Assembly (NCBI RefSeq): GCF_905171765.1
Contig: NC_053392.1
Location: 445,002,837-445,066,836 of the forward strand
Source: Bufo bufo
Lineage: Eukaryota > Chordata > Amphibia > Anura > Bufonidae
Direction: 5' to 3'
DNA length: 64,000 bases
Each line of letters opens with the position of its first letter. The stretch's first letter is position 1. A model generated the notes under the pieces. The model did not search any database. It saw nothing but the letters and a program-made list of their open reading frames with translations, and was not told where the DNA came from. This document shows positions 1-9,796 of this stretch, piece after piece. The position numbers were made by a program, and so were the translations under genes.

Positions 1-418
1 GGACATCTGCACTGCATATGTGCCAGGAGAAGGGAAAAAAATATAGGTAATCGGTCTGTGACTTCAGGGGCCCAGCGAGGGGACATATTCACATTTGTTT
101 CTGTGAAGCACCCCTGTGCTGAATATCTGACAGGGGAAATCTATTCATTAAATCCATCTGTTAGATTCCAGGGGGACAAATTCCCTTTTTCTGGCGGTCA
201 AGTACCCCTGCGGCCTGCAGTGCATACCTGCCAGTAAAAAATAATTAAATTACATTAGTCTGTCACATACTTGTGTTACCTAAAGCAATTTTTTCTCTTT
301 CTGACACTGGCACTGCATATCTGACAGTCAAATAAAACCAGTAAATACTGCTGTTACATTGTCGGTTGACAAATTCTCATTTTTTGTGCTAGAAAGTAAA
401 TATATTGGCCTGCGCTGC
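1..418 (+). repeat. Degenerate tandem array of hAT copy 1, left part
   Basis: Several diverged copies of a motif containing ACTGCATATSTGMCAGT, an AATAAAACC-like stretch, TACTGCTGTTACATTGT and GTGCTAGA. The last unit (about 313-413) is a clear match to the units at 4906-5210, with a period near 101 bp. Segment 245-310 also matches 5225-5300, so there is a longer-range order too. The array is cut at 418 by the chromovirus. No gene is seen here. Confidence 0.7.
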
Positions 419-456
419 TGTCACCGCCAGTTCTGTAAGAAGGTCTGGCAGACGTT
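419..456 (+). repeat. Remnant of 5' LTR of chromovirus 1
   Basis: The first 38 or so bases match the start of the 3' LTR at 4379 with one difference. After about 457 the sequence jumps directly into gag-like coding sequence. The rest of the 5' LTR, the primer-binding site and the gag start have been lost in one deletion. Confidence 0.85.
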
Positions 457-639
457 CATTATCTCGCTGCTCAGGGATAACGCTCATTCTTAGGCCTTTT
501 TGCTGCCGGTGGGGGCATGGCCCCTCTGATCGGTGGATGAATTTTTTGTAGCCCTGGGGTAGATATATGATGACCTGGATCGTATTGCTCTGGCTGAATC
601 AAAACTGTGTCTTTTATGCCAGGGTAAACAGTCCGCAGA

Positions 640-1080
640 GATATATTGTTCTGAATTTCGGAGATGGGCAGCTGATACTGGTTGGAATGATGCTGCACTC
701 CGAAGTCAATTTTGCCATGGTCTTTCGGAAAGATTGAAAGATGCATTAGCTTTTCATGAGAGACCAACGTCGTTAGAGTCTGCCATGTCGCTAGCTGTTC
801 GTATTGACAGGCATCTTAGAGAGAGAGAGGAGACTACTCTTTCCTGTCATATTCAGCCCAAGGACAGTGGGGCTGTCTCATTCAGTGCGCAGGGGTCTCA
901 GTCTGTCTCAATCCCCTCTGAGGAGGAGGCCATGCAGCTGGGTTTGCTTGCCTCTGATAGTAGAGGATTCAGCTCTCAGAGGAGGGTTTGTTTCTGTTGT
1001 GGGGGTATAAATAATTTGGCTAATGTTTGCCCCTCTAGGAGATTCATGGAGTTTTCTGAGGGTAATAAAAAAATAAAATA
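640..1080 (+). pseudogene. Chromovirus 1 gag C-terminal remnant with degenerate zinc knuckle
   Basis: Gag packages the element RNA into particles; the zinc knuckle binds nucleic acid. The frame at 645-1080 reads a typical chromovirus gag end (RRWAADTGWND, LSERLKDALAFHERP, RIDRHLRERE). Near 990-1035 there is a knuckle-like segment, CFCCGGINNLANVC, in which the two spaced Cys pairs are present but the expected His is Asn (AAT). The N-terminal part is missing through the deletion after 457. Upstream bases 457-640 are probably gag too, but out of frame. Non-functional. Confidence 0.75.
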
Positions 1081-1135
1081 AAAATAAACCCTCTAAAAAC
1101 TTTCCATTTGCAAGGTTGATGCGGAAATTGAAGGT

Positions 1136-2480
1136 TTGTCGTTTGCTTGTAGTTCCCGTTTTCTCCTACCTGCCAGGGTGGCGCTAGACAGCAAGAACAT
1201 TGTTTGTGAGATTTTTGTAGATAGTGGAGCAGCTGTCAATCTCATTGATAATCAATTTGCAACAACGCATGGTTTCCAGGTGTGCACTTTGGAAAAGGAT
1301 ATACCTGTTTTTGCTATCGATTCCGCTCCACTTTCTCAAAGATCGTTAAAGGGCATAGTTCACAATATCCGTTTGACTGTGGGTGACGCTCATGTTGAGG
1401 ATATGTCATGTTTCGTCTTAAGCGGATTACCTACTCCTCTAGTGTTGGGGCTACCCTGGCTCACTAAACATAACGCCACCATTGATTGGCAAGCAAGGCA
1501 AATAAATGGTTGGAGTGAGTTTTGCAGAGAGAATTGCCTCACAGCGTCTCTTTCAGAGGTTTCTACTAAGACTGTACCATCTTTTCTCTCAGAATTTTCT
1601 GATGTGTTTTCCGAGAGTGGTGTTCAGGAGTTGCCCCCTCACCGGGAGTACGACTGCCCTATTAATCTCATCCCAGGCGCCAAGCTGCCAAAATCACGAT
1701 TATACAATCTCTCCCAACCTGAAAGAGTCGCTATGCGTACTTATATCTCTGAGAGCCTGAGAAAGGGACACATCCGACCCTCGAAGTCACCTGTTGCCGC
1801 TGTTTTTTTTTTTGTTAAGAAAAAAGATGCTTCTTTAAGACCTTGTCTGGATTTCAGGGAGCTGAACCGTATCACGATTTGTGACCCATATCCGCTTCCT
1901 CTGATCCCGGACCTGTTTAACCAGATTGTTGGGGCTAAAGTTTTTTTTAAGTTGGATTTGAGAGGGCCATACAACCTAGTCACGGTCAGGGATAGGGGAT
2001 GAATGGAAGATGGCCTTCAATACCCCTGAGGGTCATTTCGAGAATTTGGTTATGCCCTTTGGTTTGATGAATGCTCCGGCCATCTTCCAACATTTTGTGA
2101 ACAGCATTTTTTATCATTTAATGGGGAAATTTGTACTGGTGTATCTAGATGACATTTTGATTTTTTCTCCTGATTTCAAGACTCATCGGGACCACCTATG
2201 TCAGGTCTTGCTGATTCTGCGGAGAATAAATTGTACACTAAACTGGAAAAATGTGTGTTTGCGGTTCCGGAGATTCAATTTCTTGGTTTTCTTCTCTCCG
2301 CTTCTGGTTTTCGGATGGACCCTGAGAAGGTCCGCGCTGTGCTTGATTGGGAGCTTCCTGAGAATCAGAAGGCGCTGATGCGGTTTTTGGGTTTTGCCAA
2401 TTATTACAGAAAGTTTATTTTGAATTATTCCTCTGTGGTTAAGCCACTCACTGATATGACTAAAAAGGGGGTGGATTTTT
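1136..2480 (+). pseudogene. Chromovirus 1 protease and reverse transcriptase, frameshifted
   Basis: Aspartic protease followed by the RNA-directed DNA polymerase of the retrotransposon. The protease region (about 1200-1500) has the active-site triad DSG in FVDSGAAVNLID and a later LGLPWL. RT begins near 1600: YDCPINLIPGA, RPCLDFRELN, then FFKLDLRG at about 1950. The frame is lost near 2000 and resumes at 2010 with MPFGLMNAP and the catalytic YLDD at about 2145. It shifts again near 2200, where [17 protein letters not shown] and FLGFANYYRKF follow. At least two frameshifts separate the segments, so no full polymerase can be made. Confidence 0.92.
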
Positions 2481-2484
2481 CCTC

Positions 2485-3035
2485 GTGGTCGGTAGATGTT
2501 TTGCTTCCGCTCCCATTTTGGTACAACCTGATGTCTCTCTACCTTTTATTGTTGAGGTGGATGCTTCTGAGGTGGGTGTGGGTGCGGTCTTATCTCAGGG
2601 TCCCTCTCCTTCCAAATGGCGACCGTGTGCCTTTTTCTCAAGGAAACTCTCCTCTGCAGAGAGAAATTACGATGTGGGAGATAGGGAGTTGTTGGCCATC
2701 AAATTAGCTTTTGAGGAATGGCGCCATTGGTTATAGGGAGCCAGACACCCTATTACCGTGTTTACCGACCATAAGAATCTGGCCTTCTTGAAATCGGCCA
2801 ATCGTCTGAACCCGAGACAGGCCAGATGGTCTTTGTTCTTTTCTAGGTTTAATTTTGATGTTACATTCCGCCCTGGGGTTAAAAATGTGAAGGCGGATGC
2901 CCTGTCACGTTGTTTTCCGGGAGGGGGGAACTTTGAAGACCCAGGTCCCATTTTGGCTGAAGGGGTAGTCGTCTCTGCTCTTTATCCTGATTTGGAGGCA
3001 GAGGTTCAGGCAGCCCAGGCAGAGGCTCCTGATCT
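2485..3035 (+). pseudogene. Chromovirus 1 RNase H domain, broken
   Basis: RNase H degrades the RNA strand during reverse transcription. Motifs [38 protein letters not shown] and [14 protein letters not shown] are readable from 2490 to 2735, then an in-frame TAG stops the frame. The tether region continues in the same phase from 2758: [20 protein letters not shown], and KADALSRCF near 2890. A frameshift near 3030 leads into the integrase frame. It joins the RT segment by a frameshift at about 2490. Confidence 0.9.
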
Positions 3036-4436
3036 TTGTCCTCCTGGGAGGTTGTTTGTGCCTCTCGCTTTACGACACAAGTTTTTAAGGAGCACCACGA
3101 TACTGTCCTTGCTGGGCACCCTGGGAGTAGAGCCACAGTGGATCTCATTGCTCGGAGATTCTGGTGGCCGGCTCTTCGTAAGACGGTTGAGGGTTTTGTG
3201 GCAGCCTGCGAGACCTGCACTCGTGCTAAGGTCTCTCATTCACGGCCATCGGGTTCTCTCCTCCCGTTACCATTTCCTTCCCGTCCTTGGACGCATCTGT
3301 CCATGGACTTCATTAAGGACCTGCCTCGTTCCTCGGGGAAGACTGTGATTCTGGTGGTAGTGGACTGTTTTAGCAAAATGGCGCATTTCATTCCCTTTCC
3401 TGGGTTACCCAATGCTAAGACGCTGGCGCAAGCGTTTGTTGATCACATTGTTAAATTGCATGGCATTCCTTCTGACATCGTTTCTGATAGGGGCGCGCAA
3501 TTTGTTTCCAGATTCTGGAAGGCCTTCTGTACTCGCTTGGGAGTTCGGTTGTCATTCTCTTCTGCTTTTCACCCGCAGTCGAATGGTCAGACAGAATGCG
3601 TCAATCAGAATCTGGAGACATATCTGCTCTGTTTTGTGGCGGAGAATCAGGAGGATTGGTATTCTTTTTTGTCCCTTGCTGAGTTTGCTTTAAATAACCA
3701 TCGCAAGGAGTCCTCTGATAAGTCACCATTTTTTGGTGCATATGGGTTTCATCCGCAGTTTGGGACATTCTCTGGAGAGGGGTCTTCTGGTTTACCCGAT
3801 GAGGAGAGATTTTCCTTGTCTTTGTCATTTATTTGGCAAAAGATTCAGGGTAATCTGAAGAGGATGAGTGAGAGATATAAGCGTGTGGCGGATAAGAGAC
3901 GTGTGCCTGGTCCGGACCTGAATGTGGGTGATCTGGTGTGGTTGTCTACAAAGAATATCGAACTGAAGGTTCCCTCCTGGAAGTTGGGTCCTAAGTTTAT
4001 TGGGCCTTACAAGATCTTGTCCGTCATCAATCCCGTTGCCTTCCGTCTTGATCTTCCTCAGACTTGGAAGATCCATAATGTTTTTCACAGGTCCCTATTA
4101 AAACCTTATGTCCAACCCACTGTACCCTCCTCTTTGCTTCCTCCTCTGATTTTTTTTGATGGTAATCTTGAATTTCAGGTCTCTAGGATTGTGGATTCTC
4201 GCATTATCCGTGGTTCTCTTCAGTACCTCGTTCATTGGGAGAGTTATGGTCCTGAGGAGAGGATGTGGGTCCCAGTGGCGGACATTAAGGCCATTAGTCT
4301 CATCAGGGCTTTCCATAGGTCTCATCCTGAGAAGATGGGCTCTGAGTGTCCGGAGTCCACCCGTAGAGGGAGGGGTACTGTCACCGCCAGTTCTGTGAGA
4401 AGGTCTGGCAGACGTTCTTCTCTACCTCTTGTATGA
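3036..4436 (+). pseudogene. Chromovirus 1 integrase with C-terminal chromodomain
   Basis: Integrase joins the element DNA to the host chromosome; in chromoviruses a C-terminal chromodomain steers it to marked chromatin. This 466-codon stretch is open. It shows the zinc-binding region ([11 protein letters not shown], then CETCTRA), the catalytic core with Asp in LSMDFIKDL, Asp in IVSDRGAQF and Glu in NGQTECVNQ, then a GPYKI motif and a chromodomain near 4180-4320 (VSRIVDSR, YLVHWESYGPEERMWVP). The frame runs past the start of the 3' LTR and stops at 4436. It lacks its own start and depends on upstream pol, which is frameshifted, so I treat it as a remnant. Confidence 0.92.
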
Positions 4437-4905
4437 CGTTCTTTGTTTTGGTTTCACTTTGTCATCTCTTTTCCTTCTGCCAGGTGTCACTTATTTAGAC
4501 TAATCATCTTCCTTTATATTCCCTCCCATACTGCCTCACTTTGCGGTTATACTACTTCCTGGATGAAGTTTTCACTGCTGGAGACTGCTGCTGCTGTTTT
4601 CTCAGATAAGTCTTTTCCTTTATTGTGTCTCCTTTCTGGCTTAATTCTAGGTGACCCTAACTCCTCCGTATTAAGTGCAGGGAGCCGGTGATCATGTCCC
4701 CTCACTATTATAGGGTTTTCAGGTGTCACACAGTCTTAGGTACGTGGGCATGAAATCGTCTACCATTGAGACCCTTGCATGTGCATAGCAGTCAGGGAGA
4801 GCTCTTAGGGTTTTATAGGGCTCACCTATATGCTCCTTAGTTTGGGATCAAGCCAGTCGGTCGTTTATTTATTAGTTCCAGCTATCTGCAACTTCATCCG
4901 TGACA
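4379..4905 (+). repeat. 3' LTR of chromovirus 1
   Basis: A 527-bp LTR bounded by TGTCACCG and CCGTGACA. A purine-rich tract (AGAGGGAGGGGT, ending about 4376) just before it fits the polypurine tract that primes plus-strand synthesis. The end of the integrase-chromodomain frame overlaps its first 58 bases. The following GCTGC is the target duplication. Confidence 0.92.
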
Positions 4906-5400
4906 GCTGCATTTCTGACAGTCCAATAAAACCGATAAATACTGCTGTTACATTGTTGGTTAGAAAAAAGAACACTTTATGTGCTAGATAGTACATTTGC
5001 GGCCTGCGCTGCATTTCTGACAGTCCACTAAAACCATTAAATACTGCCGTTATATTGTTGTTGGAAAAAAACACCCTTTTTGTGCTAGATAGTACATTTC
5101 CGGCCTGCGCTGCATTTATGACAGTCCAATAAAACCAGTCAATACTGCTGTTACATTGTTGGTAGAAAAAAAATAAAAATTTTGTGCTAAATAGCACAGT
5201 GGTTGACAAATTAAATTTTTTTTGGACCGTGAAGTAATTGTATTAAATTCGCCTGTCACACTATTGTGTTACCTCAAGATATGTTTTCTCTTTATGACAC
5301 CGGCACAGCCTTACTGTCAGTGAACTTAATTGTTGACTATTGGAGGTTACATTGTCGCCTGACATAAACCATCTGTTAGTTTGGTGGGTAAACGCAAAGA
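4906..5400 (+). repeat. Tandem array of hAT copy 1, right part
   Basis: About three units with a period of 101-102 bp, starting at 4906, 5008 and 5109, each beginning GCTGCATTT and containing CTGTTACATTGT and GTGCTAGATAGTACATT. From 5211 to 5400 the sequence is a diverged continuation leading to the transposase start. The array is upstream of the reading frame, as in copies 2 and 3, whose arrays have different units. Confidence 0.8.
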
Positions 5401-7571
5401 ATGAGGAGAGCGTCAAATAAGGGACGTGGCCCTGGTCGTGGTGCTGCTGTTGTTGGTGGAGCTCCTGTTGCAGGGAGAAGATTTTGTCGATCTGTGCCAG
5501 CTACACACAGAAGTGAAAAATCTTCCTGAGGTGCGAGTAGGCGACAGAACCTTCAGCGTTATTTGGTAGGCCCGAATGCCACTCTACGAATGGTGAGGCC
5601 ACAAAAAGTACAGGCGATAGTAGATTGGGTGGCTGACAGTGCCTCCAGTTCCTTCACATTGTCTCCCACCCAGTCACCTGCTGAAAGATCAGAGTTGGCA
5701 CCTGCAGCGCCCATGGCCATCAGTCGTTCACCTTACCCCCTTGCAAATCAGCCAAACAGTCTGAGACCCAAGTTGTGCAGCAGTCTCTTCTGCTTTTTGA
5801 TGACTCTGCTAGCAGGGTTTCCCATGGCCATCCACATAGCCCTGCCCCAGAAGTGGAAGAGATTGAGTGCACCGATGCCCAACCACTTATGTTTCAGGAT
5901 GAGTACATGGGAGGACCACCGCAGCATGTCTCGGATGATGATGAAACATATTTGCAAACTGCTGTGGCTTTCTGCAGTGTGCAGACCGAGAAGGAGAGCA
6001 GGGGTGAAGACTGGGTGGAAGATGATGTGGAGCGCGATGAGGACCTCGACCCCACATGGAATCAAGGTCATGCGAGTGACCTGTGTAGTTCGGCGGAAGA
6101 GGTGGTGGTCACACAGAACCACCAGCACAGCAGAAGAGGGAGCAGGGTGCAAAAGCGGAGTGGCTGTCCTCTAGACAGTACGCTTGCTACTGCCCACCGC
6201 ACCAAGGGACCGAGCACACCAAAGCCAGCTCCAAAGAGTTCCCTGGCGTAGAAGTTCTTCATACAATGTGCTGACGACAAGACACAAGTGGTTTGTACGC
6301 TGTGCAATCAGAGCCTGAAGCGAGGCATAAACATTCTAAACCTGAGCACAACCTGCATGACCAGGCAAAGCACGAGTTGCAGTGGAGTAGACACCTAAAA
6401 AACCAAGAAAGGTCTCTGGCTCCTCCTGTTTCCTCTTCTGCTACAGTCTTGGCCTCTTCATCCCACTCTGGAGTGACAGTGGCACCTGCCACCCTGCAAA
6501 CAGAGGGTGTGCCAGCAACGCCACCACCTCGGTCACCAAGCATCTCCATAATGTCCCATGGAAGCATTCAGCTGTCTATCTCCCACATACTGGAGCGAAA
6601 GAGGAAGTACCCCCCTACTCACCCGCAATTACTGGCCCTGAATGCCAGCATTTTCAAATTCCTTTGAGATGCATTGGCGGCTGGGCCTGAGGCGGATAGC
6701 AGTTTGGTGCATGTCCTTCCACCACTGAGGATTGCAGGGCGTTTTTCTTTGCCTCCTTTTGCTTCCTCCTCCTACTCCACTTCCTCATCCTCTACGCCTT
6801 CTCATCCGGTCAGCGTAACACCTTCACCACCAACTTCAGCACAGCCAGGGGTAAACGACAGCAGACAGTTTTGAAACGTATCTGTTTGGGGGACAAACCC
6901 CACACCGCGCAGGAGCTGTGGACGGGCATGGAACAACAGACCGATGAGTGGTTGGTGCCAGTGAGCCTCAAGCCCGGCCTGGTGATGTGCGATAATGGGC
7001 GACATCTCGTAGAAGCTCTGGGCCTAGCCGGTTTGACGCACATCCCTTGCCTGGCGCATGTGCTGAATTTAATTTAATAACTTGTTGACCCTCTCCACCC
7101 AATCAGATTTCAGCCATTGACCTCCCTTGGATGTGGTATCCCTTTGTCAGGCTCCCTCTCCGGCATGGAACCCTGATTCCCCATTACCCGTGATCACCAT
7201 GGTAGGCGCATAAAAGAACAATCGAAAGTTGATAGCGAAAATATCCAATTGGATCATTGATGTCACGGGGACGTGCGACATGGTGGAGCAGTATGTGTAT
7301 ACATGCCTACACGTACTGACTGATGGGTCTTCCCCCTTCATCTTCTGGATCTCCAAATTGGGCAGATTGCCTGAGCTTGCCCTTTACGCCTTGGAGGTGC
7401 TGGCCTGCCCTGCAGCCAGTGTATTGTTTGAACGTTTGTTTAGCACGGCAGGAGGGGGTTATCACGGACAAGCGCAGCCGCCTGTCCACAGCTAATGTGG
7501 ACAAGCTCACGTTCATTAAAATGAACCAGGCAGGGATCCTACAGGACTTGTTCGTACCTTGTGCAGAATAG
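5401..7571 (+). pseudogene. hAT transposase, copy 1, degenerate
   Basis: hAT transposases cut and paste their element using an RNase H-like core interrupted by a helical domain, with an N-terminal BED zinc finger. Start ATG at 5401 gives MRRASNKGRGPGRG, matching the starts of the other two copies. Recognisable parts follow: LQRYLVGPNATLRMVRP (about 5540-5600), an acidic stretch (5900-6060), the BED finger (CADDKTQVVCTLCNQSLKRG, near 6270-6330), a core piece (TAQELWTGMEQQTDEWL, 6903-6955), and the C-terminal dimerisation segment (YALEVLACPAASVLFERLFSTAGG, 7385-7455), ending in TAG at 7569-7571. There are many frameshifts. Much of the core between about 6660 and 7230 is deleted or scrambled against the copies at 40 and 59 kb. 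It is dead. Confidence 0.88.
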
Positions 7572-8035
7572 ACATGTATACTGGCCTCACCCAGCCATTG
7601 TTGTACTCCAGCGCACTTTCTCTTTGTTTTATTTTTTATATTTCCCAATGTTTTGGGGTCTACCCAAATTTAAACAAAAAAATGTAATAAAAAACATAAC
7701 CAAAAACCAGTGTTGGCTACCTCCTACTCCACCACTGCTTCCACCTACACCATCACATCCACCGCCTCCTCCTAGATCAAGTTTTTTTTTAATTTTTACG
7801 TATTTTATAATACTTTAAGTCATTTCCCTATCCACACTTGCCATACTCTTACCCACATTTTGCAGCCCTCTAGCCCTTCCCATGACTTTTTTAGAGCCAT
7901 TTTAGTGCTCCAAAGTTCGCATCCCCATTGACTTCAATGGGGTTCGGGTTCAAGTTCGGGTCCCGAATTCAAACTTTTTTGGGAAGTTTGGCCTAACCCG
8001 TCAAACCCGAACTTCGAGGTGTCCGCTCAACTCTA
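7572..8035 (+). other. 3' region of hAT copy 1
   Basis: Non-coding tail between the transposase stop and the right terminus. It includes T-rich and CCACCTCC-like runs, and near the end CCATTGACTTCAATGG, a short palindrome also found near the termini of copies 2 and 3, surrounded by GTTCGGG motifs. No other gene is seen. Confidence 0.7.
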
Positions 8036-8155
8036 TTAGACGGCTGTCACATGGCCATTATTCACTGTCATGTGCATGAGGCCTTATACTTGTAAGCAAG
8101 ATGTACTCGCTTTGTCAGATTCTTGGTTGATCATAAGTTGTGTATTTGCCACATA

Positions 8156-8365
8156 CAGTGGGATGCGAAAGTTTGGGCAACCTTGTTAATCGTCATGATT
8201 TTCCTGTATAAATCGTTGATTGTTACAATAAAAAATGTCAGTTAAATATATCATATAGGAGACACACACAGTGATATTTGAGAAGTGAAATTAAGTTTAT
8301 TGGATTTACAGAAAGTGTGCTATAATTGTTTAAACAAAATTAGGCAGGTGCATAAATTTGGGCAC
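8156..8365 (+). repeat. Left terminal inverted repeat of DD34E Tc1 element
   Basis: 210 bp, beginning CAGTGGGATGCGAAAGTTTG. It matches the complement of 9585-9794 with about five mismatches. Similar motifs at the outer and inner ends suggest two transposase binding sites. Confidence 0.93.
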
Positions 8366-8543
8366 TGTTGTCATTTTATTGATTCCAAAACCTTTAGAAC
8401 TAATTATTGGAACTCAAATTGGCTTGGTAAGCTCAGTGACCCCTGACCTACATACACAGGTGAATCCAATTATGAGAAAGAGTATTTAAGGGGGTCAATT
8501 GTAAGTTTCCCTCCTCTTTTAATTTTCTCTGAAGAGTAGCAAA

Positions 8544-9566
8544 ATGGGAGTCTCAAAACAACTCTCAAATGACCTGAAGACAAAGATTGTTCACCATCAT
8601 GGTTTAGGGGAAGGATACAGAAAGCTGTCTCAGAGATTTCAGCTGTCTGTTTCCACAGTTAGGAACATATTGAGGAAATGGAAGACCACAGGCTCAGTTC
8701 AAGTTAAGGCTCAAAGTGGCAGACCAAGAAAAATCTCGGATAGACAGAAGCGACGAATGGTGAGAACAGTCAGAGTCAACCCACAGACCAGCACCAAAGA
8801 CCTACAACATCATCTTGCTGCAGATGGAGTCACTGTGCATCGTTCAACCATTCGGCGCACTTTACACAAGGAGATGCTGTATGCGAGAGTGATGCAGAGG
8901 AAGCCTTTTCTCCGCCCACAGCACAAAAAGTGCCGCTTGAGGTGGGCTAAAGCACATTTGGACAAGCCAGCTTCATTTTGGAATAAGGTGCTGTGGACTG
9001 ATGAAACTAAAATTTTGTTATTTGGCCATAACAAGGGACGTTATGCATGGAGGATAAAGAACACAGCATTCCAAGAAAAACACCTGCTACCTACAGTAAA
9101 ATATGTTGGTGGTTCTATCATGCTATGGGGCTGTGTGGCCAGTGCAGGGACTGGGAATATTGTCAAAGTTGAGGGACGCATGGATTCCACTCAGCATCAG
9201 CAGATTCTGGAGACCAATGTCCAGGAATCAGTGACAAAGCTGAAGCTGCGCCGGGGATGGATCTTTCTACAAGACAACGACCCTAAACACTGCTCAAAAT
9301 CCACTAAGCCATATATGCAGAGGAACAAGTACAACGTTCTGGAATGGCCATCTCAGTCCCCAGACCTGAATATAATTGAAAATCTGTGGTGTGACTTAAA
9401 GAGAGCTGTCCATGCTCGGAAGCCATCAAACCTGAATGAACTAAAGATGTTTTGTAAAGAGGAATGGTCCAAAATACCTTTAACCAGAATCCAGACTCTC
9501 ATTGGAACCTACAGGAAGCGTTTAGAGGCTGTAATTTCTGCAAAAGGAGGATCTACTAAATATTGA
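8544..9566 (+). CDS. Tc1 transposase, DD34E, intact
   Basis: 340-residue transposase that excises and reinserts its element at TA sites. The ATG at 8544 is the first in the frame and gives the usual family length. Residues 1-115 form two helix-turn-helix units that bind the terminal repeats, separated by the AT-hook-like GRPRK at 59-63. The catalytic triad is Asp153 (WTDETK), Asp244 (QDNDPKH) and Glu279 (IIENLW), with 34 residues between the second Asp and the Glu. These are the residue numbers I know for Sleeping Beauty. No stop or frameshift is present. Its 210-bp terminal repeats flank it on both sides, so a working source copy is possible; activity is not shown. Confidence 0.95.
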   Translation: MGVSKQLSNDLKTKIVHHHGLGEGYRKLSQRFQLSVSTVRNILRKWKTTGSVQVKAQSGRPRKISDRQKRRMVRTVRVNPQTSTKDLQHHLAADGVTVHRSTIRRTLHKEMLYARVMQRKPFLRPQHKKCRLRWAKAHLDKPASFWNKVLWTDETKILLFGHNKGRYAWRIKNTAFQEKHLLPTVKYVGGSIMLWGCVASAGTGNIVKVEGRMDSTQHQQILETNVQESVTKLKLRRGWIFLQDNDPKHCSKSTKPYMQRNKYNVLEWPSQSPDLNIIENLWCDLKRAVHARKPSNLNELKMFCKEEWSKIPLTRIQTLIGTYRKRLEAVISAKGGSTKY

Positions 9567-9584
9567 TTTTATTTCTTTTTTGTG

Positions 9585-9794
9585 GTGCCCAAATTTATGC
9601 ACCTGCCTAATTGTGTTTAAACAATTATAGCACACTTTCTGTAAATCCAATAAACTTCATTTCACTTCTCAAATATCACTGTGTGTGTCTCCTATATGAT
9701 ATATTTAACTGACATTTTTTATCGTAACAACCAACGATTTATACAGGAAAATCATGAAGATTAACAAGGTTGCCCAAACTTTCGCATCCCACTG
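9585..9794 (-). repeat. Right terminal inverted repeat of DD34E Tc1 element
   Basis: Inverted partner of 8156-8365, ending CATCCCACTG at 9794 followed by the TA at 9795-9796. The next Tc1 element begins immediately after that TA. Confidence 0.93.
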
Positions 9795-9796
9795 TA

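Larger units (their letters stand above)
419..4905 (+). mobile_element. Ty3/gypsy chromovirus 1, internally deleted
   Basis: A chromodomain-carrying gypsy element inserted in hAT copy 1. It starts TGTCACCG at 419 and ends CCGTGACA at 4905, so the LTR termini are the inverted repeat TGTCAC/GTGACA. It is flanked by the 5-bp direct repeat GCTGC (414-418 and 4906-4910), and the hAT array reads through cleanly when the element and one repeat are removed. Domain order is gag remnant, protease, RT, RNase H, integrase, chromodomain. The 5' LTR is nearly all deleted and the pol frame has several frameshifts, so the copy is dead. Confidence 0.93.
1..8035 (+). mobile_element. hAT transposon copy 1, left end outside window
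   Basis: Same hAT family as the copies at 39015-46503 and 56739-63289, here on the plus strand. The right end at 8035 reads GCTCAACTCTA, the complement of the TAGAGTTGAGC terminus of the other copies. GTTCGGGTT-like subterminal motifs lie at about 7930-8025. The region holds a tandem array, then a degenerate transposase frame (5401-7571), then an AT-rich 3' part. A chromovirus occupies 419-4905. The left terminus and target duplication cannot be seen, so integrity at the 5' side is unknown. Family assignment is from the transposase and termini; it is firm. Confidence 0.85.
8156..9794 (+). mobile_element. Tc1-type DD34E transposon, apparently complete
   Basis: 1639 bp flanked by TA (8154-8155 and 9795-9796). 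Terminal inverted repeats of 210 bp (8156-8365 and 9585-9794) differ at only about five positions by eye. Each repeat has related motifs at its outer and inner ends (GCGAAAGTTTGGGCA and GCATAAATTTGGGCA), the inverted-repeat/direct-repeat layout of Sleeping Beauty-like elements, where both sites bind transposase. It encodes one open transposase. This is among the best-preserved elements in the window. Confidence 0.95.
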
